Shown: in pieces, positions 1 through 8,739 of the stretch
Position numbering within the stretch: the first letter of the stretch is position 1
Layout: every line of letters starts with the position of its first letter
Source: Candidatus Aminicenantota bacterium
Lineage (GTDB): Bacteria > Acidobacteriota > Aminicenantia > UBA2199
Length of the DNA: 64,000 nucleotides
Direction: 5' to 3'
Assembly: GCA_029938635.1 (NCBI GenBank)
Contig: JAOZUQ010000002.1
Span: forward strand, 1 to 64,000
Translations under genes and position numbers: made by a program
Notes under the pieces: model-generated
What the model saw: the letters and a program-made list of their open reading frames with translations, nothing else
What the model was told of the DNA's origin: nothing
Database searches by the model: none

Positions 1-309
1 AGCTTTTTTCCTTCGGAACATCGCCGCTTCGGTAAAACCGGTTCCCAGCCGCTCTTCAAGTTACAGGAGTGACTCATTGCACTCCTGCCTGATGGCTCCC
101 TGACTTTGTCAGGTCGTGAAGATCCACTTAAAGGCGGATCTTGCGTTCCCTCACAAAAAGAATGATATTTGTTGTGTTTCAGGCGTAGCCATCTATCTGC
201 TCTCGCGGGCCTGGAGGGGTGACTCGCTAATATCGTGAACCCCGAGGCCGGGCAGCGGAGACGGATGAGAACATCCGGAGCGGGAGCGAAGTGGATGATG
301 GCGAAAGCC
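1..309 (+). repeat. Structured dispersed repeat, copy 1 (possible mobile ncRNA)
   Basis: This stretch has no gene and is built of hairpins: GGAGTG/CACTCC near 65-84, CCTGAC/GTCAGG near 99-113, GATCC/GGATC near 121-140 and a perfect CGGATG-AGAA-CATCCG at 262-277. Bases 1-55 and 144-309 match 23861-23915 and 23920-24094 almost base for base. The terminal hairpin differs between the copies at paired positions and both versions still pair. The left end is probably cut by the window, because copy 2 has a further hairpin before the shared part. It resembles a large structured RNA; a HEARO/omega-RNA-like origin is a guess, and no HNH or other nuclease gene lies nearby. The strand is uncertain. Confidence 0.7.
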
Positions 310-368
310 AGAACTTGTTTTTTCCTTAAAGTACCTGTCCCCTTATATATATTTGGATCAATTTAGCG

Positions 369-374
369 TATAAT
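369..374 (+). promoter_or_regulatory. -10 box giving a probable leaderless rlmB transcript
   Basis: A perfect TATAAT lies 7 nt before the ATG at 382. It overlaps the upstream ATG at 373 chosen by the ORF track, so that ATG cannot be transcribed from this promoter. There is no Shine-Dalgarno sequence and no good -35. The arrangement matches other operon-first genes in the window. Confidence 0.5.
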
Positions 375-381
375 GAAATAT

Positions 382-1113
382 ATGAAGATCACATCGATAA
401 ATGCACTTCACGAGGCCTTGAGTTCAGGCCTGCCTGTAAACAAAGTTTTTATAAATGAGAGACGTCGGGACAGCAGAATAAAGAAGATCACTGATCTTTG
501 TAAAGAAAAAGGGATACCCTTTATGCTCATCCCCCAGATTGCTCTTAATAAGAGGGCCGGTAATGATAACCAGGGAGTATTTGCAGAGATATCCCCTGTC
601 CGCTTTTTTTCACTTGATGAGATACTGAAAGAAGGTAAAAACAGATTTATACTTATAGTGGATTCGGTTACAGATGCCGGGAATCTGGGTGCAATAATAA
701 GAACCTGTGTTGCCGCAGGAATTGATGGAATAATTTTATCCCGAAGAAATTCAGCGCCGTTAAATGAAACCGTCCTGAAAGCTTCAGCAGGAGCATTATT
801 AAAAGCAAGGATAGTCCCGTCAAAAAACATTTCAATAGAGATGAGGATTCTGAGGGATAAAGGATATTGGATAATCGCTACCGATGTCAAATCCGGAATA
901 CCATATCATGAGTATGGTTTTGATATGCCTACAGCTCTGGTAATCGGAAGTGAAGGAAAGGGTATCTCTACAATTGTAAAAAAATATACAGACCAGTTCG
1001 TAACAATCCCCCACTCTGATAAGATAGAATCTTTGAATGTTTCAGCTGCTACAGCCGTGATATTATTTGAGGCTGTCAGACAAAAAACAACTCAGGACTT
1101 AAATAAAAGTTAA
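382..1113 (+). CDS. rlmB: 23S rRNA (guanosine-2'-O)-methyltransferase, TrmH/SpoU family (RlmB-like)
   Basis: SPOUT-class methyltransferase that would put a 2'-O-methyl group on a guanosine, most likely in 23S rRNA. The N-terminal ~75 residues form the SpoU substrate-binding domain, with the typical N-A-L-x-E-A-L opening. The catalytic knot follows, with DSVTDAGNLGAIIRT (motif 1, N and R), VIGSEGKGI (motif 2) and IPHSDKIESLNVSAA (motif 3). The length of about 243 residues is normal. The ATG at 382 is preferred to 373 because 373 lies inside the -10 box. The gene stands alone and converges on groS. RlmB is the best fit, although another TrmH-family target RNA cannot be excluded. Confidence 0.85.
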   Translation: MKITSINALHEALSSGLPVNKVFINERRRDSRIKKITDLCKEKGIPFMLIPQIALNKRAGNDNQGVFAEISPVRFFSLDEILKEGKNRFILIVDSVTDAGNLGAIIRTCVAAGIDGIILSRRNSAPLNETVLKASAGALLKARIVPSKNISIEMRILRDKGYWIIATDVKSGIPYHEYGFDMPTALVIGSEGKGISTIVKKYTDQFVTIPHSDKIESLNVSAATAVILFEAVRQKTTQDLNKS

Positions 1114-1120
1114 AGGAAAA

Positions 1121-1154
1121 CTAAAATGCCCGGGCAGGCCGAACGGCTGCCCGA
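1121..1154 (-). terminator. Probable terminator between convergent rlmB and groS
   Basis: A strong GC hairpin (CGGGCAG...CTGCCCG with extra inner pairs) lies between the two convergent genes. Read on the minus strand it is followed by a short T-rich stretch, which fits termination of the glutaredoxin-groS transcript. It may also stop rlmB. Confidence 0.55.
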
Positions 1155-1171
1155 TCATTCTATAGTAAGGT

Positions 1172-1438
1172 TTACTCTACTATTGCAAGCAAATCTGACC
1201 GGGAGATCAGAAGATGTTTCTCACCATCTACTTTTAATTCTTCTCCGGCATATTTTCCATAAACAACCTTATCTCCAACTTTGATCATCTCTTTCAGTTC
1301 GTCGTCTGTACCTACTGCCTTCACTTCACCAACAACCGGTTTTTCCTTTGCAGTGTCTGGAATGATTATAGATCCCACCTGTTCTTCTTTCTCCAATGGC
1401 AATACTAATACTCTGTCATCTAATGGTTGAACTTTCAT
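1172..1438 (-). CDS. groS: Co-chaperonin GroES (Hsp10)
   Basis: The 88-residue lid subunit of the GroEL/GroES folding chamber. It has the family N-terminus (PLDDRVLVLP), the mobile-loop region around residues 17-35 (SIIIPDTAKEKPVVGEV), the GDKVVYGKYAG strand and the C-terminal LLISRSDLLAIVE. The Shine-Dalgarno AAGGAGGCTAAA precedes the ATG. It starts one base after the glutaredoxin gene ends, so the two are almost surely cotranscribed. Unusually, groEL is not adjacent, so it must lie elsewhere or this is an extra copy. No CIRCE (HrcA) inverted repeat is seen upstream. Confidence 0.95.
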   Translation of the reverse strand: MKVQPLDDRVLVLPLEKEEQVGSIIIPDTAKEKPVVGEVKAVGTDDELKEMIKVGDKVVYGKYAGEELKVDGEKHLLISRSDLLAIVE

Positions 1439-1439
1439 T

Positions 1440-1691
1440 TTAGCCTCCTTTTATATTTAAAAGTTTATTTATTTCAGTTTTATTAAAACCAACTATCGCT
1501 CTGTTATTTATCAAAGTAACAGGAACTCCCTGCTGGCCGGTCCTTCTGATCATATCTTTTGCCGCTGCCTGATCCCTTGAAACATCAATATCTTTAAACC
1601 TGATAGCATGCTTTTTTAAATACTGTTTCAGAGTTCTGCACCAGGAACAGGACTGTGTTGAAAAAACAACTACTTTGGGTTGAGTTCCCAT
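1440..1691 (-). CDS. Glutaredoxin-like thiol-disulfide protein
   Basis: Small 83-residue thioredoxin-fold protein with the active-site motif CSWC at residues 15-18 after a beta strand (VVVFSTQ), the cis-proline TGQQGVPVTLIN and the glutathione-side GFNKTEINKLL helix. It belongs to the NrdH/Grx-like family that reduces disulfides in the cytoplasm. The Shine-Dalgarno GGAGGAG decides the start. It is first in a two-gene operon with groS, suggesting that redox and folding stress responses are coupled. The exact reductant (thioredoxin reductase or glutathione) cannot be read from sequence. TrxB is encoded in the same window at 15.9-16.8 kb. Confidence 0.85.
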   Translation of the reverse strand: MGTQPKVVVFSTQSCSWCRTLKQYLKKHAIRFKDIDVSRDQAAAKDMIRRTGQQGVPVTLINNRAIVGFNKTEINKLLNIKGG

Positions 1692-1716
1692 TTACTCCTC
1701 CATAAATTTAAGTGTA

Positions 1717-1745
1717 ATTCTCTCATATTTCTCTGATCCTGTCAA
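1717..1745 (-). promoter_or_regulatory. Predicted promoter for glutaredoxin-groS
   Basis: On the minus strand a perfect TTGACA (1740-1745) is followed after 17 nt by GAGAAT (1717-1722), which has an upstream TGA (extended -10). This is a sigma-70-type arrangement about 25 nt before the glutaredoxin ATG. Confidence 0.5.
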
Positions 1746-1846
1746 TATAAAACACCTTGATCCTATAGGGATAAGACATGGTATTTTGATGATTTTTAAC
1801 AATATATCCAGTTCTTGAAATTCGTAAAAATACAATGTTAAACGGG

Positions 1847-1874
1847 TTGACGTGGAGATTTAAACTGATAAAAT
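1847..1874 (+). promoter_or_regulatory. Predicted promoter for ornithine aminotransferase
   Basis: TTGACG at 1847-1852, a 16-nt spacer and TAAAAT at 1869-1874. The ATG follows 33 nt later and is preceded by GAGGTG as ribosome-binding site. Confidence 0.55.
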
Positions 1875-1907
1875 GTGCTTAGATCATTACTATTTATGAG
1901 GTGAAAT

Positions 1908-3113
1908 ATGACAAATTTAAATTCTGAACAATTAATGGAAATGGAGCATAAGTATGGTGCTCATAACTATCATCCCCTTGAGGTTGTAATCTCAAAAGCC
2001 GAAGGCATTTGGGTTGAAGATCCGGAAGGAAAGAAATACATGGATATGCTCTCCGCATATTCAGCTGTAAACCAGGGCCACCGCCATCCCGCAATAATAA
2101 AAGCATTAAAGAATCAGGCTGACGAACTTACACTTACATCAAGAGCTTTCTTTAATGACAAATGGCCCCTGTTTGCAAAAAAACTTGCCGAATTGACCGA
2201 GAAGGATATGATCCTTCCAATGAATACCGGAGCTGAGGCCGTTGAAACAGCAATAAAGACCATGAGAAAATGGGGATACCTTGAAAAAGGTATAGAAACA
2301 GATAAGGCCGAGATCATTGTCTTTGAAGAGAATTTCCACGGAAGGACAACAACTGTTGTCTCTTTCTCTACCGATCCGGTTGCAAAAGATAATTACGGCC
2401 CTTTCACTCCCGGATTCAAGATCGTCCCCTACAATGATCTGGAAGCAGTAAAAAATGCTATCACAGAAAATACTGCAGGGATCCTGGTTGAACCTATTCA
2501 GGGAGAAGCAGGAGTTGTAGTACCTGCTGACGGATACCTGAAAGGACTAAGCGATATCTCCAAAGAAAATAATATCCTCCTCGCTGTCGATGAGATCCAG
2601 ACCGGATTCGCAAGAACCGGAAAGATGTTTGCATTCATGTATGACAACATAGACCCCGACATTATAATTATGGGTAAAGCTCTCGGTGGAGGTGTTTTCC
2701 CCGTAAGTGCTGTTGCTGCAAACAATGACATACTCGGTGTTTTCAAACCGGGAAGTCACGGATCTACATTCGGAGGAAATCCACTCGGATGCGCAGTAGC
2801 AATTGCATCTATCGAAGTTCTCCTTGATGAAAACCTGGCTGCAAAATCTTTTGAACTGGGGAAGTATTTCCGTGAACAGCTTATCGCCATGAACTCTGAC
2901 AAAATAGATATAGTCAGGGGTAAAGGGCTCCTCATAGGTATTGTATTGAAAGAATCTGCAGGTAAAGCAAGAATATATACAACAAAGCTCAAGGAAAAAG
3001 GACTCTTATGCAAAGAGACCCACGACTGGATAATCAGGTTCGCACCACCTCTGGTAATTACTAAAGAAGAGATTGATCAGGCAATGGAGAGTATCAGGGA
3101 AGTCCTGGGGTAA
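1908..3113 (+). CDS. rocD: Ornithine--oxo-acid (ornithine delta-) aminotransferase
   Basis: PLP enzyme, fold type I, class III, moving the delta-amino group of ornithine to a 2-oxo acid and giving glutamate semialdehyde. The 401 residues are full length. Family signatures are the N-terminal KYGAHNYHPLEVVIS, the cofactor-binding NTGAEAVETAIK (~105), the FHGRT loop (~143), DEIQTGFARTGK (~227) and the PLP lysine in IMGKALGGG (~256). The Shine-Dalgarno GAGGTG and a good promoter are upstream. The stop codon is followed directly by the ATG of the next gene. It suggests arginine/ornithine catabolism or proline synthesis. Confidence 0.92.
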   Translation: MTNLNSEQLMEMEHKYGAHNYHPLEVVISKAEGIWVEDPEGKKYMDMLSAYSAVNQGHRHPAIIKALKNQADELTLTSRAFFNDKWPLFAKKLAELTEKDMILPMNTGAEAVETAIKTMRKWGYLEKGIETDKAEIIVFEENFHGRTTTVVSFSTDPVAKDNYGPFTPGFKIVPYNDLEAVKNAITENTAGILVEPIQGEAGVVVPADGYLKGLSDISKENNILLAVDEIQTGFARTGKMFAFMYDNIDPDIIIMGKALGGGVFPVSAVAANNDILGVFKPGSHGSTFGGNPLGCAVAIASIEVLLDENLAAKSFELGKYFREQLIAMNSDKIDIVRGKGLLIGIVLKESAGKARIYTTKLKEKGLLCKETHDWIIRFAPPLVITKEEIDQAMESIREVLG

Positions 3114-4085
3114 ATGCTGCTTATCATAGCTGAAACATCTCCGGCAAACGGATTGTTCAGTTTACAAAAAGCTTTTCAATTAGCTTCAATTACCTGCAAC
3201 AAGAAAGATATTTCTTTTGTTGTTGAAGAGAGTAAGGATACACCATCATTTTTTGTTGGAAAGGGATTCAATTTTTCTATAAATACCGAGCCGCGTAAAA
3301 TATTTAAAGCGGATATTTCTCTTGTCCTGTTCTTTAAGGATAAATTATCCGGCAAAGACAAAAAGATCCTTGCCCGTGCCAAAAAAAAGGGGATCCCAAC
3401 CGCAAAACTCTCTTATATGGGCGCAAATCCGGAAAACACTAATATAGTCATTGACCCTTCTGCAACTTCTTATATTTCATCAGATGAAGGGAGAAAGATC
3501 CTTTCAGGGCCTGAATATTCGATACTGCATAACAAATATATTCATTTCCACACTATGAAGAAGAAATATAATAAAAAATTAAGAAACATCCTGTTATCAC
3601 CGGGTGATGAATTTCCATACAGAGAATTACGAAAATTAACAGAAACATTTATCAGCAACAACTATAATGTAAAGCTCATACCCGGGAAAAATTTTAAAAG
3701 ATTCAACAGGAAAACTCTAAAAAGGATATACCCCTCTCTGAAGATCGCAGGCACTCCCGAAAGTTCAGCCAGATCATATTTCGAAGCTGACCTTGCTATA
3801 ATCGATCCGGAATTCTCCGCAGCAAGAGCCTCGGCAACCGGCACACCTGCAATATATTTACCTCAAAACAAAAATGGTGATTTAACTGCATCTTACTATG
3901 AGGAAAATGGTGCAGGAGTTATCTTTAAAAGATGGAAAAAGGAAAACTACTCTGAAATGATCGAATTGCTGAAATTCTTCTCTCTTGAAAAAAGGGAAGA
4001 GAGCGGAAGAGCAGGCAAATCTATTGTGGACGGAAAGGGAATCTTCAGGATCGCAGAAGTACTAAAAACCTTTCTTAATTCCTGA
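3114..4085 (+). CDS. SpsG/PseG-like GT-B fold protein
   Basis: A 323-residue protein that begins immediately after the rocD stop codon (TAAATG), so it is translationally coupled. Its layout recalls SpsG/PseG, the UDP-sugar hydrolase family with a GT-B fold: an N-terminal Rossmann half, a short GPEYSILHNKY segment resembling the PseG 'GPEYALL' motif, then ILLSPGDE starting the second half where PseG has a glycine-rich nucleotide-binding loop. C-terminal segments (ADLAIIDPEFSAARASATGTPAIYLPQ) fit the donor-site helix of GT-B enzymes. The similarity is weak and key loops differ, so the substrate is unknown. The link to rocD suggests it acts in the same context. Confidence 0.45.
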   Translation: MLLIIAETSPANGLFSLQKAFQLASITCNKKDISFVVEESKDTPSFFVGKGFNFSINTEPRKIFKADISLVLFFKDKLSGKDKKILARAKKKGIPTAKLSYMGANPENTNIVIDPSATSYISSDEGRKILSGPEYSILHNKYIHFHTMKKKYNKKLRNILLSPGDEFPYRELRKLTETFISNNYNVKLIPGKNFKRFNRKTLKRIYPSLKIAGTPESSARSYFEADLAIIDPEFSAARASATGTPAIYLPQNKNGDLTASYYEENGAGVIFKRWKKENYSEMIELLKFFSLEKREESGRAGKSIVDGKGIFRIAEVLKTFLNS

Positions 4086-4092
4086 TCAGATC

Positions 4093-4122
4093 AAAAAAAG
4101 CCCCCCGGTTTCCCGGGAGGCC
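4093..4122 (-). terminator. Rho-independent terminator of the TonB receptor gene
   Basis: Hairpin GCCTCCCGGG-AAA-CCGGGGGGC, read on the minus strand, followed by seven T residues. It lies 27 nt past the stop codon of the receptor gene. Confidence 0.8.
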
Positions 4123-4148
4123 AATTTATATCCTAATTTATTATTAAA

Positions 4149-7100
4149 CTAGAATGAGAAACGGATACCAAACATTCCTTTCCATCTGGATAGGAGCTGA
4201 TTGATAGTAAATCTTGCATCATCATCTGCTTTTCCCCAGAATTCCATGATAGGCAAACCTGTTGTTGCATCGGTGCCTTTCCATGTGAGAGGTGAATCAT
4301 CGAAAGAGATGTATTTGTAAACACCCCAGTCTTTGTTCAGCATGTTGAGGAAGTTTTCCACTGTGAAAGAGAACTGAAGTTTTTTACCCTTCATTGGTAA
4401 TGGAATATTCTGTGTTAATTTAACATCAACAAAATGTGACCATGGATCTCTGCTTGAGTTTCTCGGAACGATTTTCCCTCTGTACTTATCAAGTCCGTCA
4501 GGATCATCTTTCATATACTGGTCAAGATCTGCCCATGTTCCCTTTGAAAGGATAACATCAGCCGATGTAGCAGGAAGCCATACGGCATCATTCTGTACTC
4601 CGTCTCCATTTACATCGTTATAAAAACGTGTTGAATAGGGACGGCCTGATCTTCCGTTATAGAAGAAAGAGAATGAAGTCGGTGCTTTCTTGATAAAATT
4701 AAACTGTTTTGTCATTGCAAACATCAGCCTGTGACGTGTATCGTGAGGAGACCAGCTTAACTTAGGATTATTCGGATCGCTTGAAGTAACATTATACTTC
4801 CAGTTCGAGATAGCTCTTGATGAAGTTCCACCGAACAATGATTTTGCTTCACCATAAGTGTAAGCAGCATTGATCATATTTCCACCCCACAATTTCTGAA
4901 GTTGGAATGTCAATGAATACTCATAACCTTCGCTGGTGTTGCTGAGTTTTATCACATTGCCAAAATTAGGATCAACATAGTCTGGTGATCCGTATTTGTA
5001 TGTTCCGGGAGTACCGAAAAGAGGCCTTCCATCAAAGAAAGTTGCTCCTGTTTTTGCAACATTGATATTCTGGAATAAAACATCGTTTATGTTCTTCGTA
5101 TAAATCGCTTCAAAAGTTCCTGTGAATCCCCAGAACATTTTTTTATCAACAGCAACGTTCATCCTGAATACCTGAGGGAACTTGAAATTCTTGTCGATCA
5201 GGTTGATATCTCCTGAAATAATAGCTGAAGGATTATCAGGCTGGTTGAACGGATCTGTAATAAACCAGTCCGGGCTGTAGCTCTTATATCTGGCGATCTC
5301 TGTAGCAGTGTTTGAGAACTGGTTAGAGATCCATACGTAAGGAGCTCTTCCTGAGAATATCCCTAATCCACCACGGATCTGGATTGAGTTATCACCCTTC
5401 AGATCATAGTTGAATCCGAATCTGGGCGACCACATCATATTCCCGCCTGCATTCTGATCTGTCGGGATCCCGAAGGAAGCCTCAACCGCAGCATTAGCAG
5501 GAGGTGTAGAATTCATTAATGGAACATCTGCTCTTAAACCGTATGTCAGTGTGAGCTTATCGTTAATAGCCCATTCGTCACCAGCATAGAAGCCGAGTTG
5601 GGCAACATTAAATTCAGCCGGAGCATTCGGATTATCAGTAATTGAATAATACCTGTCATAATATGAAGGATTTCCAGCTTCGAAATCATCGATACTGTCA
5701 AAAGAATATTTTCCGAATTCTCTCTGAATAAAAACATTGTAAAAACCAAAGAACTCATTGTGAGTACCGAAAATATATGTATGTTTTCCTGAATACAATG
5801 TAAGGTTATCTGTAATTTCAATAAGATCCTGTTTGAGGTCATTTCTGACCCTGTATTCTTCTGAACCGAAGGTAAATGAAACTCCGGTCCCTGTGTCTAC
5901 AGTAATATTCGGGAAAGGATCTCCCATATATGTCGGGTTATCATGAATTGATGTTATGTTGAGGATGAACTCATTGAACAATTTTTCTGAAAAATTACTG
6001 TTCAATTGTAAGACAGTTGAGTTATTATTATTTTCATAAACCCTTCCTGCATTACCAAACCAGAGATTACGATTACTGGTCCTGCCAAGGCGTTCATGAG
6101 TTGATTTAACATAATTGTTACGGAGTGTTAACCTGTGCTTGTCGTTGATGTTCCAATCCAGCCTGAAGAATATCTTCTGACTTTCTGTCTCATTTGTAAC
6201 CTGTCCGTATCCACCCGGATCATAACCATATCCTTTGATAAGGGATATTAGTCTGTCGGCTTCTGCCTTATGTCCGAAGTCATAATCAGCTCCAGATCCG
6301 TCAATATAAAAATCTTCAGGTGTCTTTGCTAATGATTTTTCTGCATTAAAGAAGAAGAACAATTTATTCTTGATGATCGGGCCTCCCAGAGAAACACCAT
6401 AAGTGACATCTGAAAATTCTGCGAATTCATAATCTGAAGGGCCGTTACCTACCAGGCCTTCATTTCTCCCTTCATAATAAACTGATCCGTGAAATTCATT
6501 TGTTCCACTCTTGGTGATAACATTAATTCCACCACCGGTGAATCCGCCTTGACGGACATCATAAGGAGCGAGAACTATCTGGAATTCCTGAACAACGTCC
6601 AGTGAGATCGGTGTTGACTCTGCCTGTCCACCGGGTGTACCACTGAGATCAAGACCGAAAAGGTCATTGTTCTGGGCACCATCGATCTGAATGTTGTTGT
6701 ACTTTGAGTTCCTTCCTGCAGCGACAAACGAACCTGAATCCTCACCACTTGCAAATTGAGGAGCAAGACGGGTGAAATCACTCAATGTACGTGAGATAGT
6801 AGGAAGGTCCTCAATTACATTCTGAGCAACGTTTTGTGTTGCACCGGTTCTTGATTTGTTTATAATTTCCTCAGTTCCGGTTACAACTATTTCACCAGCA
6901 TCAACTGTTGCTAACTGAAGTGCAAAGTTTACCTGAGTTTTTTCACCCAGTTTTACAGTAAGGCTGGTCTTTTTTTCAGTCCGGAATCCTGTTATAGCTG
7001 CGGTAACCGTATAAGGCCCACCAGCTTTAACTGCCGGTATCAGATACATCCCACCAGTTCTGGAAACTACCATAAAAGTTGTCCCTGTAGGTACATGGAC

Positions 7101-7247
7101 AGCAGTAATAGCAACTCCTGGAAGAGGTGTTCCGTCGTTATTAACGACGACTCCGGTAATAGCACCTGTGGTAGCACTTTGTGCCACTATCATAGCAGGT
7201 AATATCAACAGGAGTAACATTTTTAAGAAAAGGCTTTTTCTCATCAA
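4149..7247 (-). CDS. TonB-dependent receptor with CarboxypepD_reg N-terminal domain
   Basis: Large outer-membrane receptor (1032 residues) for energy-dependent uptake of an unknown nutrient. A signal peptide covers residues 1-22 and ends AMIVAQS. Residues ~27-110 form a carboxypeptidase regulatory-like (Ig-like) domain (ITGVVVNNDGTPLPGVAI). The plug follows (~125-255), then a beta barrel that ends in an aromatic residue (GIRFSF), as outer-membrane barrels do. The Shine-Dalgarno AAGGAGGATTTG fixes the start. This Oar-like architecture is common in Acidobacteriota and Bacteroidota relatives. No SusD-like partner, TonB or ExbBD gene is adjacent. The substrate cannot be deduced from sequence. Confidence 0.9.
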   Translation of the reverse strand: MMRKSLFLKMLLLLILPAMIVAQSATTGAITGVVVNNDGTPLPGVAITAVHVPTGTTFMVVSRTGGMYLIPAVKAGGPYTVTAAITGFRTEKKTSLTVKLGEKTQVNFALQLATVDAGEIVVTGTEEIINKSRTGATQNVAQNVIEDLPTISRTLSDFTRLAPQFASGEDSGSFVAAGRNSKYNNIQIDGAQNNDLFGLDLSGTPGGQAESTPISLDVVQEFQIVLAPYDVRQGGFTGGGINVITKSGTNEFHGSVYYEGRNEGLVGNGPSDYEFAEFSDVTYGVSLGGPIIKNKLFFFFNAEKSLAKTPEDFYIDGSGADYDFGHKAEADRLISLIKGYGYDPGGYGQVTNETESQKIFFRLDWNINDKHRLTLRNNYVKSTHERLGRTSNRNLWFGNAGRVYENNNNSTVLQLNSNFSEKLFNEFILNITSIHDNPTYMGDPFPNITVDTGTGVSFTFGSEEYRVRNDLKQDLIEITDNLTLYSGKHTYIFGTHNEFFGFYNVFIQREFGKYSFDSIDDFEAGNPSYYDRYYSITDNPNAPAEFNVAQLGFYAGDEWAINDKLTLTYGLRADVPLMNSTPPANAAVEASFGIPTDQNAGGNMMWSPRFGFNYDLKGDNSIQIRGGLGIFSGRAPYVWISNQFSNTATEIARYKSYSPDWFITDPFNQPDNPSAIISGDINLIDKNFKFPQVFRMNVAVDKKMFWGFTGTFEAIYTKNINDVLFQNINVAKTGATFFDGRPLFGTPGTYKYGSPDYVDPNFGNVIKLSNTSEGYEYSLTFQLQKLWGGNMINAAYTYGEAKSLFGGTSSRAISNWKYNVTSSDPNNPKLSWSPHDTRHRLMFAMTKQFNFIKKAPTSFSFFYNGRSGRPYSTRFYNDVNGDGVQNDAVWLPATSADVILSKGTWADLDQYMKDDPDGLDKYRGKIVPRNSSRDPWSHFVDVKLTQNIPLPMKGKKLQFSFTVENFLNMLNKDWGVYKYISFDDSPLTWKGTDATTGLPIMEFWGKADDDARFTINQLLSRWKGMFGIRFSF

Positions 7248-7282
7248 ATCCTCCTTTTTAAATTTAATTGATTTGCAAAAAA

Positions 7283-7288
7283 ATTATA
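7283..7288 (-). promoter_or_regulatory. Predicted -10 box of the TonB receptor gene, with A/T tract upstream
   Basis: A perfect TATAAT on the minus strand lies 35 nt before the receptor ATG. No clear -35 is seen, but a very AT-rich block at 7300-7360 (long A and T runs) sits where an UP element would act. Confidence 0.4.
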
Positions 7289-7411
7289 GCATAAATGAAA
7301 AAATAAATAGTTAAGATTATATTAAAAAAATTAAAAAAAAATTTATTTTTTTTAAGCCTTAAAATCAAGCCTCCGGAAATCAAACCCCGGGTCGGGAAAA
7401 TCTTAATATAT

Positions 7412-8737
7412 CTACTTTTTCCCAGGTTTTGCATTCCATATTTTAAGGAGGAGAAAAAACCCGATAATTCCGAACGGTATCAGGAACAAAGGCCAGTATG
7501 ACCAGTTCTTCGATGTCAGGAATCCCAAAGAGAAAGACTGTACGGCAGTTCCAAGATAAACAAAGCCGTCAATTATCCCCACAGCTGTGGCAGCCCCTTT
7601 TCTCCCTCCAAAGTCCATCGTTGCAGTTCCGGAAAGGAGTCCGTGGGTCCCGATAACAGATATTGACATTACAAAGATAAGAACAGCAAGGATCCAACCG
7701 TTATTCAGTGAGGGGATCATTATAAAAACACTTATAGTTAATATACCGTAAAGAAATGCCGCTGATGGTGCTCTCCTCGACTGGAAAAGTTTATCACTCA
7801 CTATCCCGGCTAAGTTCCCGCCCAATATCCCCGCGAACATGAGGATCAGGCCCCAATTATCAAGAGTAAAAGCCCATCCTCCCTTAAGGCCGAGGAGAAG
7901 CTGCTCTTTCGCATATATAGGATACCAGTGCATTACTCCGTTCCTTAAGATTCCGGTGCAGAATTCAATTGCCGCAATCGTCAATATGATACGATTTGTA
8001 AGGATCTTTTTTATAAGCTGGAATGGCGGAACTTTCTCTTCAATATCCTCCCCGCTTGAAGCATCTCCGGTGTCAAAATCTTTAAATCCGGCTTTCCCCG
8101 GAGTATCACGGAGGAGAAAAATTTCAATACCAAAGAAAAGGAAAAGCAACAATCCAGGTGTAATAAAAGCCCACCACAACGCATCTCCCCCTTCGAAACC
8201 TTTCCCGGCTACAAGGGGTGACCTCAGGATACGGCTGGTTACATCAAACGCAAGAAAGATACCGGAAGATATCATTATTCCAAAAATACCGGAAAATGTT
8301 CCTCTTTCGTTAACATGGAACCAGTGAGCATTAACTTTAACTATCGATACGGCTCCATAACTCTGAAAATACATATTCGCCCCGTAAAGGATCGAAAAAA
8401 CAAGAACAAGATTGGCCGAGGATGGATTTGCGGATGAAAGGACATGTTTCAGATAGATGCCCATCGCGATATTCATCGATCCGGCTCCGATAGCAGCTAT
8501 AAGGATACCTTTTTTTCCTCCTATCCTGTCGACGAGAGGGCCGTTAATCAGGAAAGAGAGGGCATATACGACAGCACCTATTCCAAATATCAGTCCAAAA
8601 TTTGATTTCGTCATAAGGTCCCCGAGTGCATTCTTTGAGACCGTCAGATTGTATCTTCCCATATAGAGAAGTGCATATGTAAGCCCCATCGGGAACCAGT
8701 TGAGAATTCTCCTTGTCCTGTATTCTTTAGTATGCAT
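7412..8737 (-). CDS. MFS transporter, organophosphate:phosphate antiporter (OPA) type
   Basis: Twelve-helix major facilitator protein (441 residues) of the GlpT/UhpT-like OPA group, probably exchanging an organic phosphate or related anion. The first helix carries LLYMGRYNLTVSKNAL, similar to the OPA signature region, and loop 2-3 has GPLVDRIGGKKG. The start at 8737 (MHTKEYRT) is chosen over 8764 because GAGG lies 5 nt before it and the upstream gene's stop ends 2 nt before it. It is therefore cotranscribed with the P-loop protein. The substrate is unknown. An alternative is a hexuronate-type MFS carrier. Confidence 0.75.
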   Translation of the reverse strand: MHTKEYRTRRILNWFPMGLTYALLYMGRYNLTVSKNALGDLMTKSNFGLIFGIGAVVYALSFLINGPLVDRIGGKKGILIAAIGAGSMNIAMGIYLKHVLSSANPSSANLVLVFSILYGANMYFQSYGAVSIVKVNAHWFHVNERGTFSGIFGIMISSGIFLAFDVTSRILRSPLVAGKGFEGGDALWWAFITPGLLLFLFFGIEIFLLRDTPGKAGFKDFDTGDASSGEDIEEKVPPFQLIKKILTNRIILTIAAIEFCTGILRNGVMHWYPIYAKEQLLLGLKGGWAFTLDNWGLILMFAGILGGNLAGIVSDKLFQSRRAPSAAFLYGILTISVFIMIPSLNNGWILAVLIFVMSISVIGTHGLLSGTATMDFGGRKGAATAVGIIDGFVYLGTAVQSFSLGFLTSKNWSYWPLFLIPFGIIGFFLLLKIWNAKPGKK

Positions 8738-8739
8738 TC

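Noticed and set aside
1439-1907. CIRCE operator for HrcA control of groES
   Set aside because: No TTAGCACTC-N9-GAGTGCTAA inverted repeat could be found between the promoter and the glutaredoxin gene.
7839-8327. 162-residue plus-strand ORF inside the MFS gene, and similar long antisense frames (for example 408-890, 22788-23660, 53461-54060)
   Set aside because: These are shadows of well-supported genes on the other strand. They lack ribosome-binding sites and family motifs.
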